This document shows positions 17,367 through 26,208 of a stretch of 33,081 bases of DNA, piece by piece; the first letter of the stretch is position 1, and each line of letters starts with the position of its first letter. Both the position numbers and the translations under genes were made by a program. The stretch is from Proteobacteria bacterium ST_bin11 (GTDB lineage: Bacteria; Pseudomonadota; Gammaproteobacteria; Methylococcales; Methylomonadaceae). The notes below the pieces were generated by a model, which saw only the letters and a list, made by a program, of their open reading frames with translations, did no database searches and was not told where the DNA came from. The stretch lies in the NCBI GenBank assembly GCA_002083615.1, contig MSXO01000040.1, positions 1 to 33,081 of the forward strand. The letters are read 5' to 3'.

Positions 17367-18626
17367 TTATCGCCAGCGTTGGAAGTAGTCGATTTGCGCT
17401 GCGCATGGCGCTGGCAAAATACCTCGCCCCAGCTGATGCTTTGTGCCAGCGCAACCCAGCACCATGCCCCACAACAACATCAATAAGGCATTCTGCGGAA
17501 AATATTCCCACATGTTGAAAGTCAGCCCGGCGGCGAAGATAAAGGTGGTCACCAGCGCTTTATTTGGGTGGACAGACATCCGTGTCGTGGTCCATAAAAA
17601 CAATAGATATGCCAATAATCCAATCACGCCGTAGCCGTTCAATAAAAATAAATACAAGCTGTCTGAATCAAACTGTCCAGGAAAATACTCGGCACCGAAC
17701 AGTAGATTGACGGTGTTGGAACTCAAACCCAACCCCCAACCGAACAACACGTCGATTGGATCGTGTACATGATTGGCGAACACTCTCAGCCACAAGTCGA
17801 TACGACCGTCTTGAGTGGGGTCGGCATCGTCACGACCGCTTAACATAGGGCTAGATGCCAAAATCAGCGCCCCCACCGCTAAAATAGGCGCCGGCATTAG
17901 CAAAGCCCAACGGTCACGTGGTCGCAATGCGGCGTAAACCTGAAAAAACACCACCAGCAAGGAGCTAATAAACGCCGTACGCGAACCGCTCAACAAAGCC
18001 AAAAACACGCTTAATGCCAACCAGCGGCGCATGCCCGGTACCAAGGCAAACACCAGCGCACAAGTCGCCATCGTTGCTCCGAATAAGTTAGGACTGACGA
18101 ACGTACCGAATGGCCGACCGCCCCCCAACAGCGATACGCCGAACAAAGGAGGTGCCCACAAGGCCTGAGCGATCGCCAAACCGGTTTGTAACACCACGTA
18201 ATAGCGCAAATAAGCGGTAAACTTGTAAAGCACCGGCTCGCCAGCTTGCAAACGGCTGGTCACAAAACCGATCAAGGCCACCGGTAGATATTCAAACACC
18301 CGTAAGCCGGTCATCGGCACGACCAACGGCAAATCCAGGTATAAGGCATAGGCCACTTCAAACAACACGTACGTGCAAATAAGAGCCAGAAACCCTAACA
18401 CCGAGCTGGTAAATATGCCGTTGCGCAGACGCGGCTCCAACCCGGCATAAACCATTAGCACTGCCAGCAAAGCCTCGCGCAGAATTCGCAAGCCCATGTC
18501 CTGTTCGCCGTAGACTTCCTTAATGCCCAACCAAGCCGATTCGACTTGCGGCAGTGAGGCCACCGTGGAAGCACCGACGAGAGTAATCAGCAGCACCGGC
18601 AGATCTTTTTCAAGACGGATGTTCAT
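17367..18626 (-). CDS. Wzy-like polymerase / O-antigen ligase family protein
   Basis: A 419-residue integral membrane protein with about 10-11 transmembrane segments and the large periplasmic loop before LYLFLLNGYGVIGLLAYL. The segment LALLSGSRTAFISSLLVV, with its conserved Arg, is the Wzy_C/O-antigen ligase hallmark. Beside wzx and wzc genes, a polymerase role (linking repeat units in the periplasm) is more likely than ligation to lipid A. It lies 10 bp after wzc and 12 bp before wzx. Confidence 0.85.
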   Translation of the reverse strand: MNIRLEKDLPVLLITLVGASTVASLPQVESAWLGIKEVYGEQDMGLRILREALLAVLMVYAGLEPRLRNGIFTSSVLGFLALICTYVLFEVAYALYLDLPLVVPMTGLRVFEYLPVALIGFVTSRLQAGEPVLYKFTAYLRYYVVLQTGLAIAQALWAPPLFGVSLLGGGRPFGTFVSPNLFGATMATCALVFALVPGMRRWLALSVFLALLSGSRTAFISSLLVVFFQVYAALRPRDRWALLMPAPILAVGALILASSPMLSGRDDADPTQDGRIDLWLRVFANHVHDPIDVLFGWGLGLSSNTVNLLFGAEYFPGQFDSDSLYLFLLNGYGVIGLLAYLLFLWTTTRMSVHPNKALVTTFIFAAGLTFNMWEYFPQNALLMLLWGMVLGCAGTKHQLGRGILPAPCAAQIDYFQRWR

Positions 18627-18636
18627 GGGGGAAGCC

Positions 18637-20991
18637 TTACACGCGCTCGTCGGTTTCCGCTGGAACAGGCAGCAAATCTCTGTCCAACTGCTTACCTAGC
18701 CAATTGCCGACCGCTTGATATTTGTCGCTCCAACTCGATATCTCTTTCGATTCTTGATCGGCGCGATGGTAGGCATACCCGTAATACGGATAGTAGGACG
18801 AGCCTTCTTTCATATCGTTGATAATGAAGCCATTGGGTTTGATGCCGACTTGTTGGAAACGACGGGCGCTAACATCCAGTTCTTGAGCGGTGTAACGACC
18901 TTCTTTCACGACCAGGAAAGTGGCGTCGGCGTGTTTGCCCAGAATCGCCGCATCGGTCGCGCCCAAAATCGGCGGCGAGTCGATCACGATATGGTTATAA
19001 AAGCTTTTCAACTGCTCCAGCGTTTCCGACAACTCGCCCAGTACCAATAACTCGGCCGGGTTTAGCACCATATTACCGCGCGGAATCAAATCGATACCGA
19101 CATCCGGCAAGCTGACGATCACTTCGCCCAGCGTGGCCCGACCGGCCAGCAAATCGGACAGTCCCGGTTGTTTGCCTATCGAAAAAGTGTCGTGCAAGCG
19201 GCCGTTACGCATGTCGGCATCGATCACCAACACCCGTTTCTTGATGCTGGCCAACAAGGCCGCCAAGTTGGCGCTGACAAAGGACTTGCCCATGCCCGGC
19301 GCCGGACTGCTGACCATGATCACCTTGCTTTCATGCTGCGCCAAAGTGGCTTCCAGCGTGGTGCGCAGGCCGCGCAGCGACTCGACGGAAATATCCAGCG
19401 GATCTTGACTGACTAATATGCCGTTGTCTTTATCCTTGCCCAGCAAGCGGCCCAATTTATGCTGCTTTTTGCTGTGCGGAATCGCGGCGAACAACGGCAA
19501 GCCAACTTGATATTCCAGTAAGGCCGGATAGTTATCGTGGCGTTGCAGAGAATGTCTCAGAAAAATTAGCGCCGAACCCAAACTCAGACCTAACAGAGCG
19601 GCAATCGCCAACAACAGACTGGGTTTGGGCCAGTAAGGTTTTTCCGGGGTGACTGCGAAGTCGACGATACGCGAATTACCCAAGGAACCGGCGGCGGCGA
19701 TGCGTTGCTCCTGGGCGCTATTCAGCAAGGAGGTATACAGCTCGGTATTGACCTGCACGTCGCGCGACAGACTCACCATATTTTGCTGAGTGCGCGGTAA
19801 GTCCTTGATGCGCTTTTCCAAAGCCGCCAGCTTGTTGTTCACCCGTCTAATTTGAGCATTGGTGGAAATCATGTCCGGATGCTCGGCTTCCAAACGCTGG
19901 CTTTGTTCGTCGTATTTTTGTTTGAGTTGAATACTGAGGGTTTCCATATCCGATGCCTGTTTCAACAAGATCTCGGCTTCGGCGGAAATGTCCACCGCAC
20001 CGTGTTTCTGCCGATAAGCACTCAAACCTTGCTCCGCTTTTTCCAGGCGTTCCTTGACGATAGGCAGTTGGCTTTCCAGGAAACCCAGTTTTTGCGAGGC
20101 TTCAGCCGATTCCCAATTCACGGTGGCGTTTACGTAAATCGCAGCAATATCGTTAACCGATTTCGCCAATTGCTCCGGGTCGCGGCCTTTCAATTCCACA
20201 CTCAGAATATCGGTGTCTTTGGATACTTCTTTTACCGCAAACGCTTTTTGCAAGGTTTCGATGGCGGACAGCGCGGTACGACGGGTTAATTCAAAATGCG
20301 TACCCGGATGCGCTTGCAGGGCGCCCACTTTAAGGGTCACCGGGGTTTGTTCGCCGATCTCGGCGCTCAACACCTCGCCCACCTGACCCGTCAATAACTC
20401 CTCGCCGCGTGGGTCGAGGAGCTGGAAACGACCGGCTTCCAGCGCGATCAAGGTGAATTCTTTTTCCAGATAGCGATCAGGCACACTGAACGCGGCGATT
20501 TTTAGTTTTTCGCCGCCCCAAGCCCAGCGGCTGAAGCCCCACCAGGCTGAAGCTATGCCTTCATGAGCATCGTGCCGCCGCGCCAAGGTTTCGCCGATTA
20601 ACGGGAAAAAGTAAGGCTCGGATTCTATGGTCAAATTTAAATTATCCACGACTTTGCCTAACACCGAACGCGAGCGCAAAATCTCTACTTCACGCTGCGC
20701 GCGCGGGCTTTCGGCTTCCGCTGGCGCTTGATTGTTTTCGCTGCGCAGCGTCGCGGAAAGAAGCGCCTTGTTTTTATCGATCCGCAACAAGGCATCGGCC
20801 TTGTAGGTGCGTGGGGCCAACACCAAATACACCGTGGTAATCAATAGCACCGAGCACAAGGCGATAAAAATGGTTTTTCTACCCTCGATCAGTAAATCGA
20901 AATAGTCGCGGATACTGACGCTAGGCTCTGCCATCTGCGACTGATTCAGCGGCTGCAACAGCGGAGTGGCTTCGTTCTGTGAGTAAATCAT
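18637..20991 (-). CDS. Wzc-like polysaccharide co-polymerase and tyrosine autokinase
   Basis: A 784-residue BY-kinase. An N-terminal Wzz domain with a transmembrane helix near residues 37-57 is followed by a periplasmic region with coiled coil (about 290-420), a GNVR-like stretch and a second helix near 460-480. The kinase domain has Walker A SPAPGMGKS (562-570), Walker A' VLVIDAD (587-593) and Walker B IVIDSPP (about 668-674). A tyrosine cluster, YYPYYGYAY at about 733-741, is the autophosphorylation site. It controls chain length and export together with Wza. No Wzb-type phosphatase gene is adjacent. It begins three bases after the wza stop. Confidence 0.93.
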   Translation of the reverse strand: MIYSQNEATPLLQPLNQSQMAEPSVSIRDYFDLLIEGRKTIFIALCSVLLITTVYLVLAPRTYKADALLRIDKNKALLSATLRSENNQAPAEAESPRAQREVEILRSRSVLGKVVDNLNLTIESEPYFFPLIGETLARRHDAHEGIASAWWGFSRWAWGGEKLKIAAFSVPDRYLEKEFTLIALEAGRFQLLDPRGEELLTGQVGEVLSAEIGEQTPVTLKVGALQAHPGTHFELTRRTALSAIETLQKAFAVKEVSKDTDILSVELKGRDPEQLAKSVNDIAAIYVNATVNWESAEASQKLGFLESQLPIVKERLEKAEQGLSAYRQKHGAVDISAEAEILLKQASDMETLSIQLKQKYDEQSQRLEAEHPDMISTNAQIRRVNNKLAALEKRIKDLPRTQQNMVSLSRDVQVNTELYTSLLNSAQEQRIAAAGSLGNSRIVDFAVTPEKPYWPKPSLLLAIAALLGLSLGSALIFLRHSLQRHDNYPALLEYQVGLPLFAAIPHSKKQHKLGRLLGKDKDNGILVSQDPLDISVESLRGLRTTLEATLAQHESKVIMVSSPAPGMGKSFVSANLAALLASIKKRVLVIDADMRNGRLHDTFSIGKQPGLSDLLAGRATLGEVIVSLPDVGIDLIPRGNMVLNPAELLVLGELSETLEQLKSFYNHIVIDSPPILGATDAAILGKHADATFLVVKEGRYTAQELDVSARRFQQVGIKPNGFIINDMKEGSSYYPYYGYAYHRADQESKEISSWSDKYQAVGNWLGKQLDRDLLPVPAETDERV

Positions 20992-20994
20992 TGC

Positions 20995-22096
20995 TTACAT
21001 CCCCATCATCGCGGCTTGCGACATGATTGCGGTAAACGAGCCAGGTAAAATCTGGTTCAGCACCCGCGACCACTGCGTGACACCGGCGGTGCCGATGAAC
21101 AGCGTGTCGTGAGCTTGCAGCGGAAATTGGTCGGCCAGAATCATCGCGTCGGGCGATTCGGCATCCAGTTGGAAAATTTCCGGATGCATATCGCCGGCGC
21201 GGATGACGTAAATGTCGCCAGGCCGCGAGGTATTGAAATCAACGCCAGACGCTTCAGCCAAGGCTTGGGATAGACTCATGCGGCCTTTGTTGATCTGGAT
21301 GGCTTGCTGACGACCGGCCTCGCCCATCACAAAGACCTTGCTGTCTTTTTGATCGCCGATATTCAACACATCGCCAGCTTTCAATAACAAGTTCTGGGTG
21401 GTCAGACCTTTCTCGTACAAGGCTTGCACATCCAGTTTGTAGAGTTTGCCGTCGCGGGCCAAGGCCACATTGGCAAAGTCGGAATCTTTGGTCGAACCGC
21501 CGGCGCGGGTGATGGCTTCCGCCACAGTTAGCGGCGTTTCGTTTATGGTTTGCACGCCAGGACGCATGACCTCACCGACTACCGCTACCCGATGCGCTTG
21601 GAAAGACAACACGCGGATATCCAGCTTGACCTTTTTGAAGTATTTGGACAATTCGCGAGTCAACTCGGCGCGCACTTCGCTGACGGTTTTATCCGCTACA
21701 TGGATGTTGCCGACGTAGGGGGTAATATAAGTCACCATTCTCATCGACCACTTTGCCGGCCAATTCCGGCATAATTTTTTCGCCGCCCGGATCGTTCAGT
21801 TCCGGATGTTCCCAGACCGTAATCTGCAACCTATCCTGCGGGCCGATGCGGTAGCTGGTTTTGTTGGGGTCGGCTGGCGGCAAGTTGTTGAGCGTTTGCC
21901 GGCGGGCAGTTTCCCGCTCGATGATCAGGTCTGCAGTTATGGGCACGATGCGGACTTTCTCTTTGACCAACTGCCCATCTTTTTTAGCTGGCAGCTCGAT
22001 TTCGGTCATGCCGTTATCGTTATTCATATCCATGCCCGGTGCTAGGAAACAAGCGGGTAGCAGTAAAACCAGTAAGAGCGGAATCAATCTAAACAT
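20995..22096 (-). pseudogene. Wza-like polysaccharide export lipoprotein, interrupted by a single-base frameshift
   Basis: The 5' part (ATG 22096 with AAGGA upstream) has a signal peptide and lipobox LLPAC (Cys18 counted from this ATG), then YRIGPQDRLQITVWEHPELN of the Poly_export domain, reading to DENGDLYYP. The following frame is lost, and the match continues one frame over as YVGNIHVADKTVSEVRAEL with SLBB-type domains to 20995. The switch lies at a run of five C on the coding strand (G 21718-21722); with four C the protein would read DLYYPYVGNIHV and be 366 residues. The mature protein is the outer membrane export channel. As written it is broken: mutation, phase-variable tract or assembly error. 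If the frame is rejoined, all family features are intact. Confidence 0.88.
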
Positions 22097-22109
22097 GGTC
22101 AAAAATTCC

Positions 22110-23531
22110 TTAGTAAGCGTTTTTATTGATAAAACCGGTCAGCACGGTGCGGAAGGCGATCTCCAAATCAAACCACAGCGACCAATGCTGGATGTAATAC
22201 AAATCGTGTTCGATGCGGCGGTTCAAATCGGTGTCGCCGCGCCAACCGTTGACTTGCGCCCAGCCGGTGATGCCGGCTTTCACCATGTGTTTTTTCATAT
22301 AGTTGGGGACTTGATCCTTAAACACTTCGACAAAGTCAGGACGCTCAGGACGTGGACCGACCAGCGACATGTCGCCGCGCAATACGTTGATCAATTGCGG
22401 CAGTTCGTCCAGGCTGGTTTTGCGCAGGAAGGCGCCGAACGGGGTGGCGCGATTCTCGCCAGGCTTGGCCCAGACCGCGCCGGTTTTGGCTTCGGCATCA
22501 ACAGGCATGGAGCGGAACTTCAGCATCGTGAATGACCGGTTATTCCAACCCACTCGCTCCTGCCGGTAAAACACCGGGCCGCGCGAACTTAACTTCACAC
22601 CCAGCGCCAGGAACAGCATTAATGGACTGATCAGCAGTAATAAAATCAAAGCTAGCAAGCGGTCTTCCACTTCTTTGATGTAGCGATTAATGCCATGCAG
22701 CGGTGACACGGAGAAATCCAGAGTCGGGATGCCGGCGACAGTATTCAGACTGAGGAATTTGCTTTGTTTGAAGGCAAAACAGTCGATGACTAGGCGAATA
22801 CTGACCGGTAGGTGGCGGAGTTGATATTGTGCGCGCTCGGTCAACGATTCGCCTTGATAGGCCACCCACACTTCATCGATCGTTTGAGCGGCAATGATAA
22901 GCGGCAAATCCTCCAGCTTACCCAAGCGCGGCAACCCGAAATCGCTGATCGAATGTCGGTCGCCGCAGCGATCATCCACATAGCCGACCACTTGCAAACC
23001 GGCCCAAGACGACTGATTCAATTGCCGGGCGACCGCCACTGCCATTTGATTTAAGCCGACCATGACGATACGGCCTTGCGACCAACCGCGAGTCCTCAAG
23101 AATCGCAGAAACTGCGACAAAACCCCCCGAGCCACCAGTACGAAGACCAAGCCCAGCAAGCCCCAGGAAGCAATCCAGCGATAACTGGAGCCGAACCAGA
23201 AATGCAGTCTTATTAAGGTGACGATGGATACCACCGCTATCAGGGCCAAAATCCAGCCTCTGACGATGCGGGCAATCTCACCGCGCATGGCATCGTTGCG
23301 CCAAGGGCGATATACCTGGCCGATTTCAAAGAAGATGATGGCGCCTAGTAGGCCCAGGGCAATGACGATCCGGTAATCCTGATCGACGAGGTATTCGCGC
23401 AACCAGAAATAGTGGCTCAGCCAAGCGGCAGCCAACAACATGGCGACATCAAGGATGCGGAGCAACAGAATCACCGTATGACCGTACTGTTTAAAAAGCC
23501 CGTTGAAAATATTTCCGAAACCGAGTGGCAT
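22110..23531 (-). CDS. Undecaprenyl-phosphate glycosyl-1-phosphate transferase (WcaJ/EpsB-like)
   Basis: A 473-residue polyprenyl-phosphate sugar-1-phosphate transferase. The N-terminal half has about four transmembrane helices and a nucleotide-binding-like domain (GRIVMVGLNQMAVAVARQL). After a further helix (ALILLLLISPLML) the catalytic domain shows GPVFYRQERVGWNN, FTMLKFRSM, LRKTSLDELPQLINVLRGD, MSLVGPRPERP and GITGWAQVNGWRG. It adds the first sugar phosphate, likely glucose, to undecaprenyl phosphate. ATG 23531 with AGGGG upstream was preferred over the in-frame extension to 23600 because homology begins here (MPLGFGN). It is the first gene of the ten-gene operon. Confidence 0.92.
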   Translation of the reverse strand: MPLGFGNIFNGLFKQYGHTVILLLRILDVAMLLAAAWLSHYFWLREYLVDQDYRIVIALGLLGAIIFFEIGQVYRPWRNDAMRGEIARIVRGWILALIAVVSIVTLIRLHFWFGSSYRWIASWGLLGLVFVLVARGVLSQFLRFLRTRGWSQGRIVMVGLNQMAVAVARQLNQSSWAGLQVVGYVDDRCGDRHSISDFGLPRLGKLEDLPLIIAAQTIDEVWVAYQGESLTERAQYQLRHLPVSIRLVIDCFAFKQSKFLSLNTVAGIPTLDFSVSPLHGINRYIKEVEDRLLALILLLLISPLMLFLALGVKLSSRGPVFYRQERVGWNNRSFTMLKFRSMPVDAEAKTGAVWAKPGENRATPFGAFLRKTSLDELPQLINVLRGDMSLVGPRPERPDFVEVFKDQVPNYMKKHMVKAGITGWAQVNGWRGDTDLNRRIEHDLYYIQHWSLWFDLEIAFRTVLTGFINKNAY

Positions 23532-23635
23532 GTAATTAACCCCTATATCGTCTTTCCCATTGACAAGGGTCACCGTCCCTGGAAACCCAACCTGATGCAA
23601 ACGGTTTATTCATCCCGGTTTGCTTGGTATTTAGA

Positions 23636-23679
23636 TTACAGAGACAAGATGAGAAAAAGCCTGAGGGTTCAATTAAGAT
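23636..23679 (-). promoter_or_regulatory. Element shared with the acyltransferase upstream region (copy B)
   Basis: TTACAGAGACAAGATGA at 23636-23652 repeats 10361-10377 with one mismatch, followed by GAAAAA and then AATTAAGAT at 23671-23679. It is about 105 bp upstream of the exopolysaccharide operon and 207 bp from the divergent glycosyltransferase gene, within a 355-bp gap (23532-23886) that has no other convincing feature. A minus-strand TTGTCT inside the element could serve as a -35 box, but I see no convincing -10. Confidence 0.55.
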
Positions 23680-23886
23680 CGAATTAGGAAAGGCTTAACT
23701 TTGGATGAAGGGTTTTTACAGCGGATGTTTCAGGGGCCTCAATACCCGGGAAAGGTGGCGAGCAGGACAGTGCCAAAAATTAGTCAAACAAAAACTGACA
23801 AGTATTATTCGTTGCTATCAATTATTGTCGAGATGGCGAGCGAGGACTAAAGTAGACTACATTTATGGCAAAAATGAGACCAGATC

Positions 23887-25074
23887 ATGCAGACATCTCC
23901 GAAGCATATTATTTTTTTCGCCGAAGCAGTAACGCTAGCACATCTTGCACGTTGCATTAGCCTAGCCAACGCGCTGGTTAAGCTCAATTATCGGGTGACT
24001 TTGGCGGCTGATAGTCGATTTAACTCGCTAGTGGGGGATCTGCAATTTCCACAAATCGCTCTTCATTCAGTTTCTTCAGCATATTTTTCAGCGAAACTAG
24101 CCCAAGGTTTGCCACTGTACAGTGCAAAGATTCTCTGTGATTACGTAGAGGCAGACATGAAGATACTTGAACAATTTAAGCCAGACTTTATCATCGGCGA
24201 CTTCCGTCTCTCACTTGCAATCAGTAGCCGGCTAGTAAATATTCCGTACGCCACCATTACCAACGCTTATTGGAGCCCTTACGCGGACATCGGGTATCCG
24301 ATTCCAGAGCTGCCACTTACAAAACTATGTGGCGTTGCTCTTGCGCAAAAGCTGTTTAACCTGGTTAGGCCACTGATTTTTAAAATCCATTCACTGGCTT
24401 TTAATTCAGCATGTAAAAAATTTGGCCTAAGCGCTTTAAAGAGCGACATGCGAGAAGTATATACGCATGCCGACTACACACTGTACGCAGATCCCCAAGA
24501 CATGGTACCTATGAAGCCTCTACCCGGTAACCATATTTTTATTGGCCCAGTGCTTTGGTCCGCTAGTGCGCCATTGCCCGATTGGTGGGAAACCTTACCC
24601 GCTAATAAACCGATCATTTTTGTTACTCTGGGTAGCTCGGGTGAAAGCAGGCTTTTACCGATGATTTTGGAAACACTCAGCCAACTACCTCTGACCGTTA
24701 TAGCGGTGACGGCGAAAAAAACCTTATTAGCTAAAACCTATGCGAATGTATTTGTCGCGGAGTTTTTACCTGCTGATTTGGCGGTCAAAAAAGCTGATAT
24801 GGTGATCTGTAACGGTGGGAGCCCAATGGTTTATCAGTGTCTTGCCGAAGATAAAGCAGTTCTTTGCATACCTAGTAACTTAGACCAATATCTTATGACG
24901 TCAGTGCTCGAAAACGCCGGTAGAGGAAAAATGATTAGGGCAGGTAAGGCCAATCCGCGAAACATTCGAGAGGCTGTAAATCAAATGCTAGCTAATAAAG
25001 CTGAGGTGGGAGATACGGGCGCGCGTTATTCCTTGGCTATTGATAAAATTACTAAATTAATCAACGCCGTATAG
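23887..25074 (+). CDS. UGT-like family 1 glycosyltransferase
   Basis: A 395-residue GT-B glycosyltransferase of the MGT/UGT kind: N-terminal HIIFFAEAVTLAHLARCISL, then the donor half with FVTLGSSGES, FVAEFLPADLAVKKADMVIC and NGGSPMVYQCLAEDKAVL. The usual HGG of the family reads NGG here. Such enzymes glycosylate lipids or small molecules using UDP- or dTDP-sugars. It is divergent from the exopolysaccharide operon, has a strong terminator and is more A+T-rich than that operon, so it is a separate transcription unit and may be acquired. Acceptor unknown. Confidence 0.82.
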   Translation: MQTSPKHIIFFAEAVTLAHLARCISLANALVKLNYRVTLAADSRFNSLVGDLQFPQIALHSVSSAYFSAKLAQGLPLYSAKILCDYVEADMKILEQFKPDFIIGDFRLSLAISSRLVNIPYATITNAYWSPYADIGYPIPELPLTKLCGVALAQKLFNLVRPLIFKIHSLAFNSACKKFGLSALKSDMREVYTHADYTLYADPQDMVPMKPLPGNHIFIGPVLWSASAPLPDWWETLPANKPIIFVTLGSSGESRLLPMILETLSQLPLTVIAVTAKKTLLAKTYANVFVAEFLPADLAVKKADMVICNGGSPMVYQCLAEDKAVLCIPSNLDQYLMTSVLENAGRGKMIRAGKANPRNIREAVNQMLANKAEVGDTGARYSLAIDKITKLINAV

Positions 25075-25084
25075 CCGATTAATG

Positions 25085-25115
25085 TGTCTTGCCAATATTC
25101 CGGCAAGACATTTTT
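25085..25115 (+). terminator. Rho-independent terminator after the UGT-like gene
   Basis: TGTCTTGCC (25085-25093) and GGCAAGACA (25102-25110) form a perfect 9-bp stem with an 8-nt loop, followed directly by TTTTT (25111-25115). It starts 10 bp after the stop codon. Confidence 0.9.
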
Positions 25116-25116
25116 G

Positions 25117-26199
25117 TCATGGATTTTGATTTAGGGTTAGCTCTTTGACTGATAATCGCAATGACCGAGATTTTGCTACTTGCCCCTGACCAATTCGCCC
25201 CATGAATACCGTTTTTTTGGCGTTTTCGGTGCCCAGTAAGTTGGCGAGGGATTTTTCCAGTTGATTGGCGAGAACCAGCAGTTTAGGGACTTCGGTAAAT
25301 TTCAGATTTTTTCTAACATACGTTGAGAAAATGAGCGGTGTCATTTCAGGCTGCAACTGTAAGCCCAACTTTGCGGCGGCCAACCAAAACCGCTGCATTG
25401 CTCTTCCCGCTTGAAGATAGTCTTCAACGCTTGTAGCTTCATGTTCGGCAACGAGCGCAAAATGTGCGGCGCAAAAAAAACCGGGCAATAGGTCAAGTTC
25501 GATTCTTGGTAGCAAAGTCCCGAAAAAATACCGGTTAAGAATATCTACCCTAGCCCAGCTTTTCATCGCCCACTTCATGAGTCTGGTAGCAATCGGGTCT
25601 AAACCAACCGCTTGATCCGGAATTTTATCGTCACTAAAGCGGGAGTTCCATTCGATGACTGTGCTATGTGTAGGAAAAGCTTCCGGCAAGGTCAATCGCA
25701 ATTTCGCATTCCTGGCCATCAGCCAAGCTGTCTGACAACGGTTAGCAAAACTTTCCATCCAAATTACTGAATAAAAACGACCAATGGATTCTTGCAAAGC
25801 TTGTTTTTGAGTCGAGTCCAACGGCTTAGCCAGCATCATTCGCCGCTGAACGCTACGGAGCGCTAGGCAAGCAAACAGGGGATCCTGCTTTACTTCGGGG
25901 GTATGTGTCAGAAATACATCAATGGTTGGTTTGGATTCGGGCGTATCGGATCTTAGCTTGAATTCTGATCGATGAAGGAATTCGCTAGCAGCAATCGCAA
26001 TACTTTCTAACAAAGCACCGAGGGCCAGTTGGCTTGCGTGTCCATTTAAGTCATAAACACAATGATCTCGGGTGTCGAAACCGTGCACAACAAAGTGATG
26101 GTCATTAATAATTTCGAAACGCCATGTTTGCATGTTGTCGCCACTCGGGGCCCAACGGGCATGTTCGATAATTTTTTCGATCAGATTTTGCGTTTCCAT
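25117..26199 (-). CDS. Nitroreductase-like protein paired with a ThiF-like protein
   Basis: A 360-residue protein with the nitroreductase FMN-fold opening ARWAPSGDNMQTWRFEI near residue 14. A second part reads LRSVQRRMM, then an AAKLGLQLQPEMTPLIF stretch and a C-terminal FMGRIGQGQ, again as in nitroreductases. It is longer than the usual 200-220 residues, with an inserted region about residues 150-260. From memory, the M. tuberculosis Rv1355c (MoeY) product fuses a ThiF domain to such a domain; here the two are adjacent genes 9 bp apart. The role is unknown: possibly flavin-dependent oxidation or reduction of an adenylated or coupled substrate. Confidence 0.75.
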   Translation of the reverse strand: METQNLIEKIIEHARWAPSGDNMQTWRFEIINDHHFVVHGFDTRDHCVYDLNGHASQLALGALLESIAIAASEFLHRSEFKLRSDTPESKPTIDVFLTHTPEVKQDPLFACLALRSVQRRMMLAKPLDSTQKQALQESIGRFYSVIWMESFANRCQTAWLMARNAKLRLTLPEAFPTHSTVIEWNSRFSDDKIPDQAVGLDPIATRLMKWAMKSWARVDILNRYFFGTLLPRIELDLLPGFFCAAHFALVAEHEATSVEDYLQAGRAMQRFWLAAAKLGLQLQPEMTPLIFSTYVRKNLKFTEVPKLLVLANQLEKSLANLLGTENAKKTVFMGRIGQGQVAKSRSLRLSVKELTLNQNP

Positions 26200-26208
26200 A
26201 TACGGACT

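Noticed and set aside
23532..23640. Sigma54 -24/-12 promoter upstream of the exopolysaccharide operon
   Set aside because: PEP-CTERM loci can be controlled by PrsR-type regulators with sigma54, but no GG-N10-GC element with good flanks could be found on the right strand.
23705..23932. 75-codon plus-strand frame upstream of the UGT-like gene
   Set aside because: Overlaps the start of the better supported glycosyltransferase, has no recognisable motif, and its composition is arbitrary.
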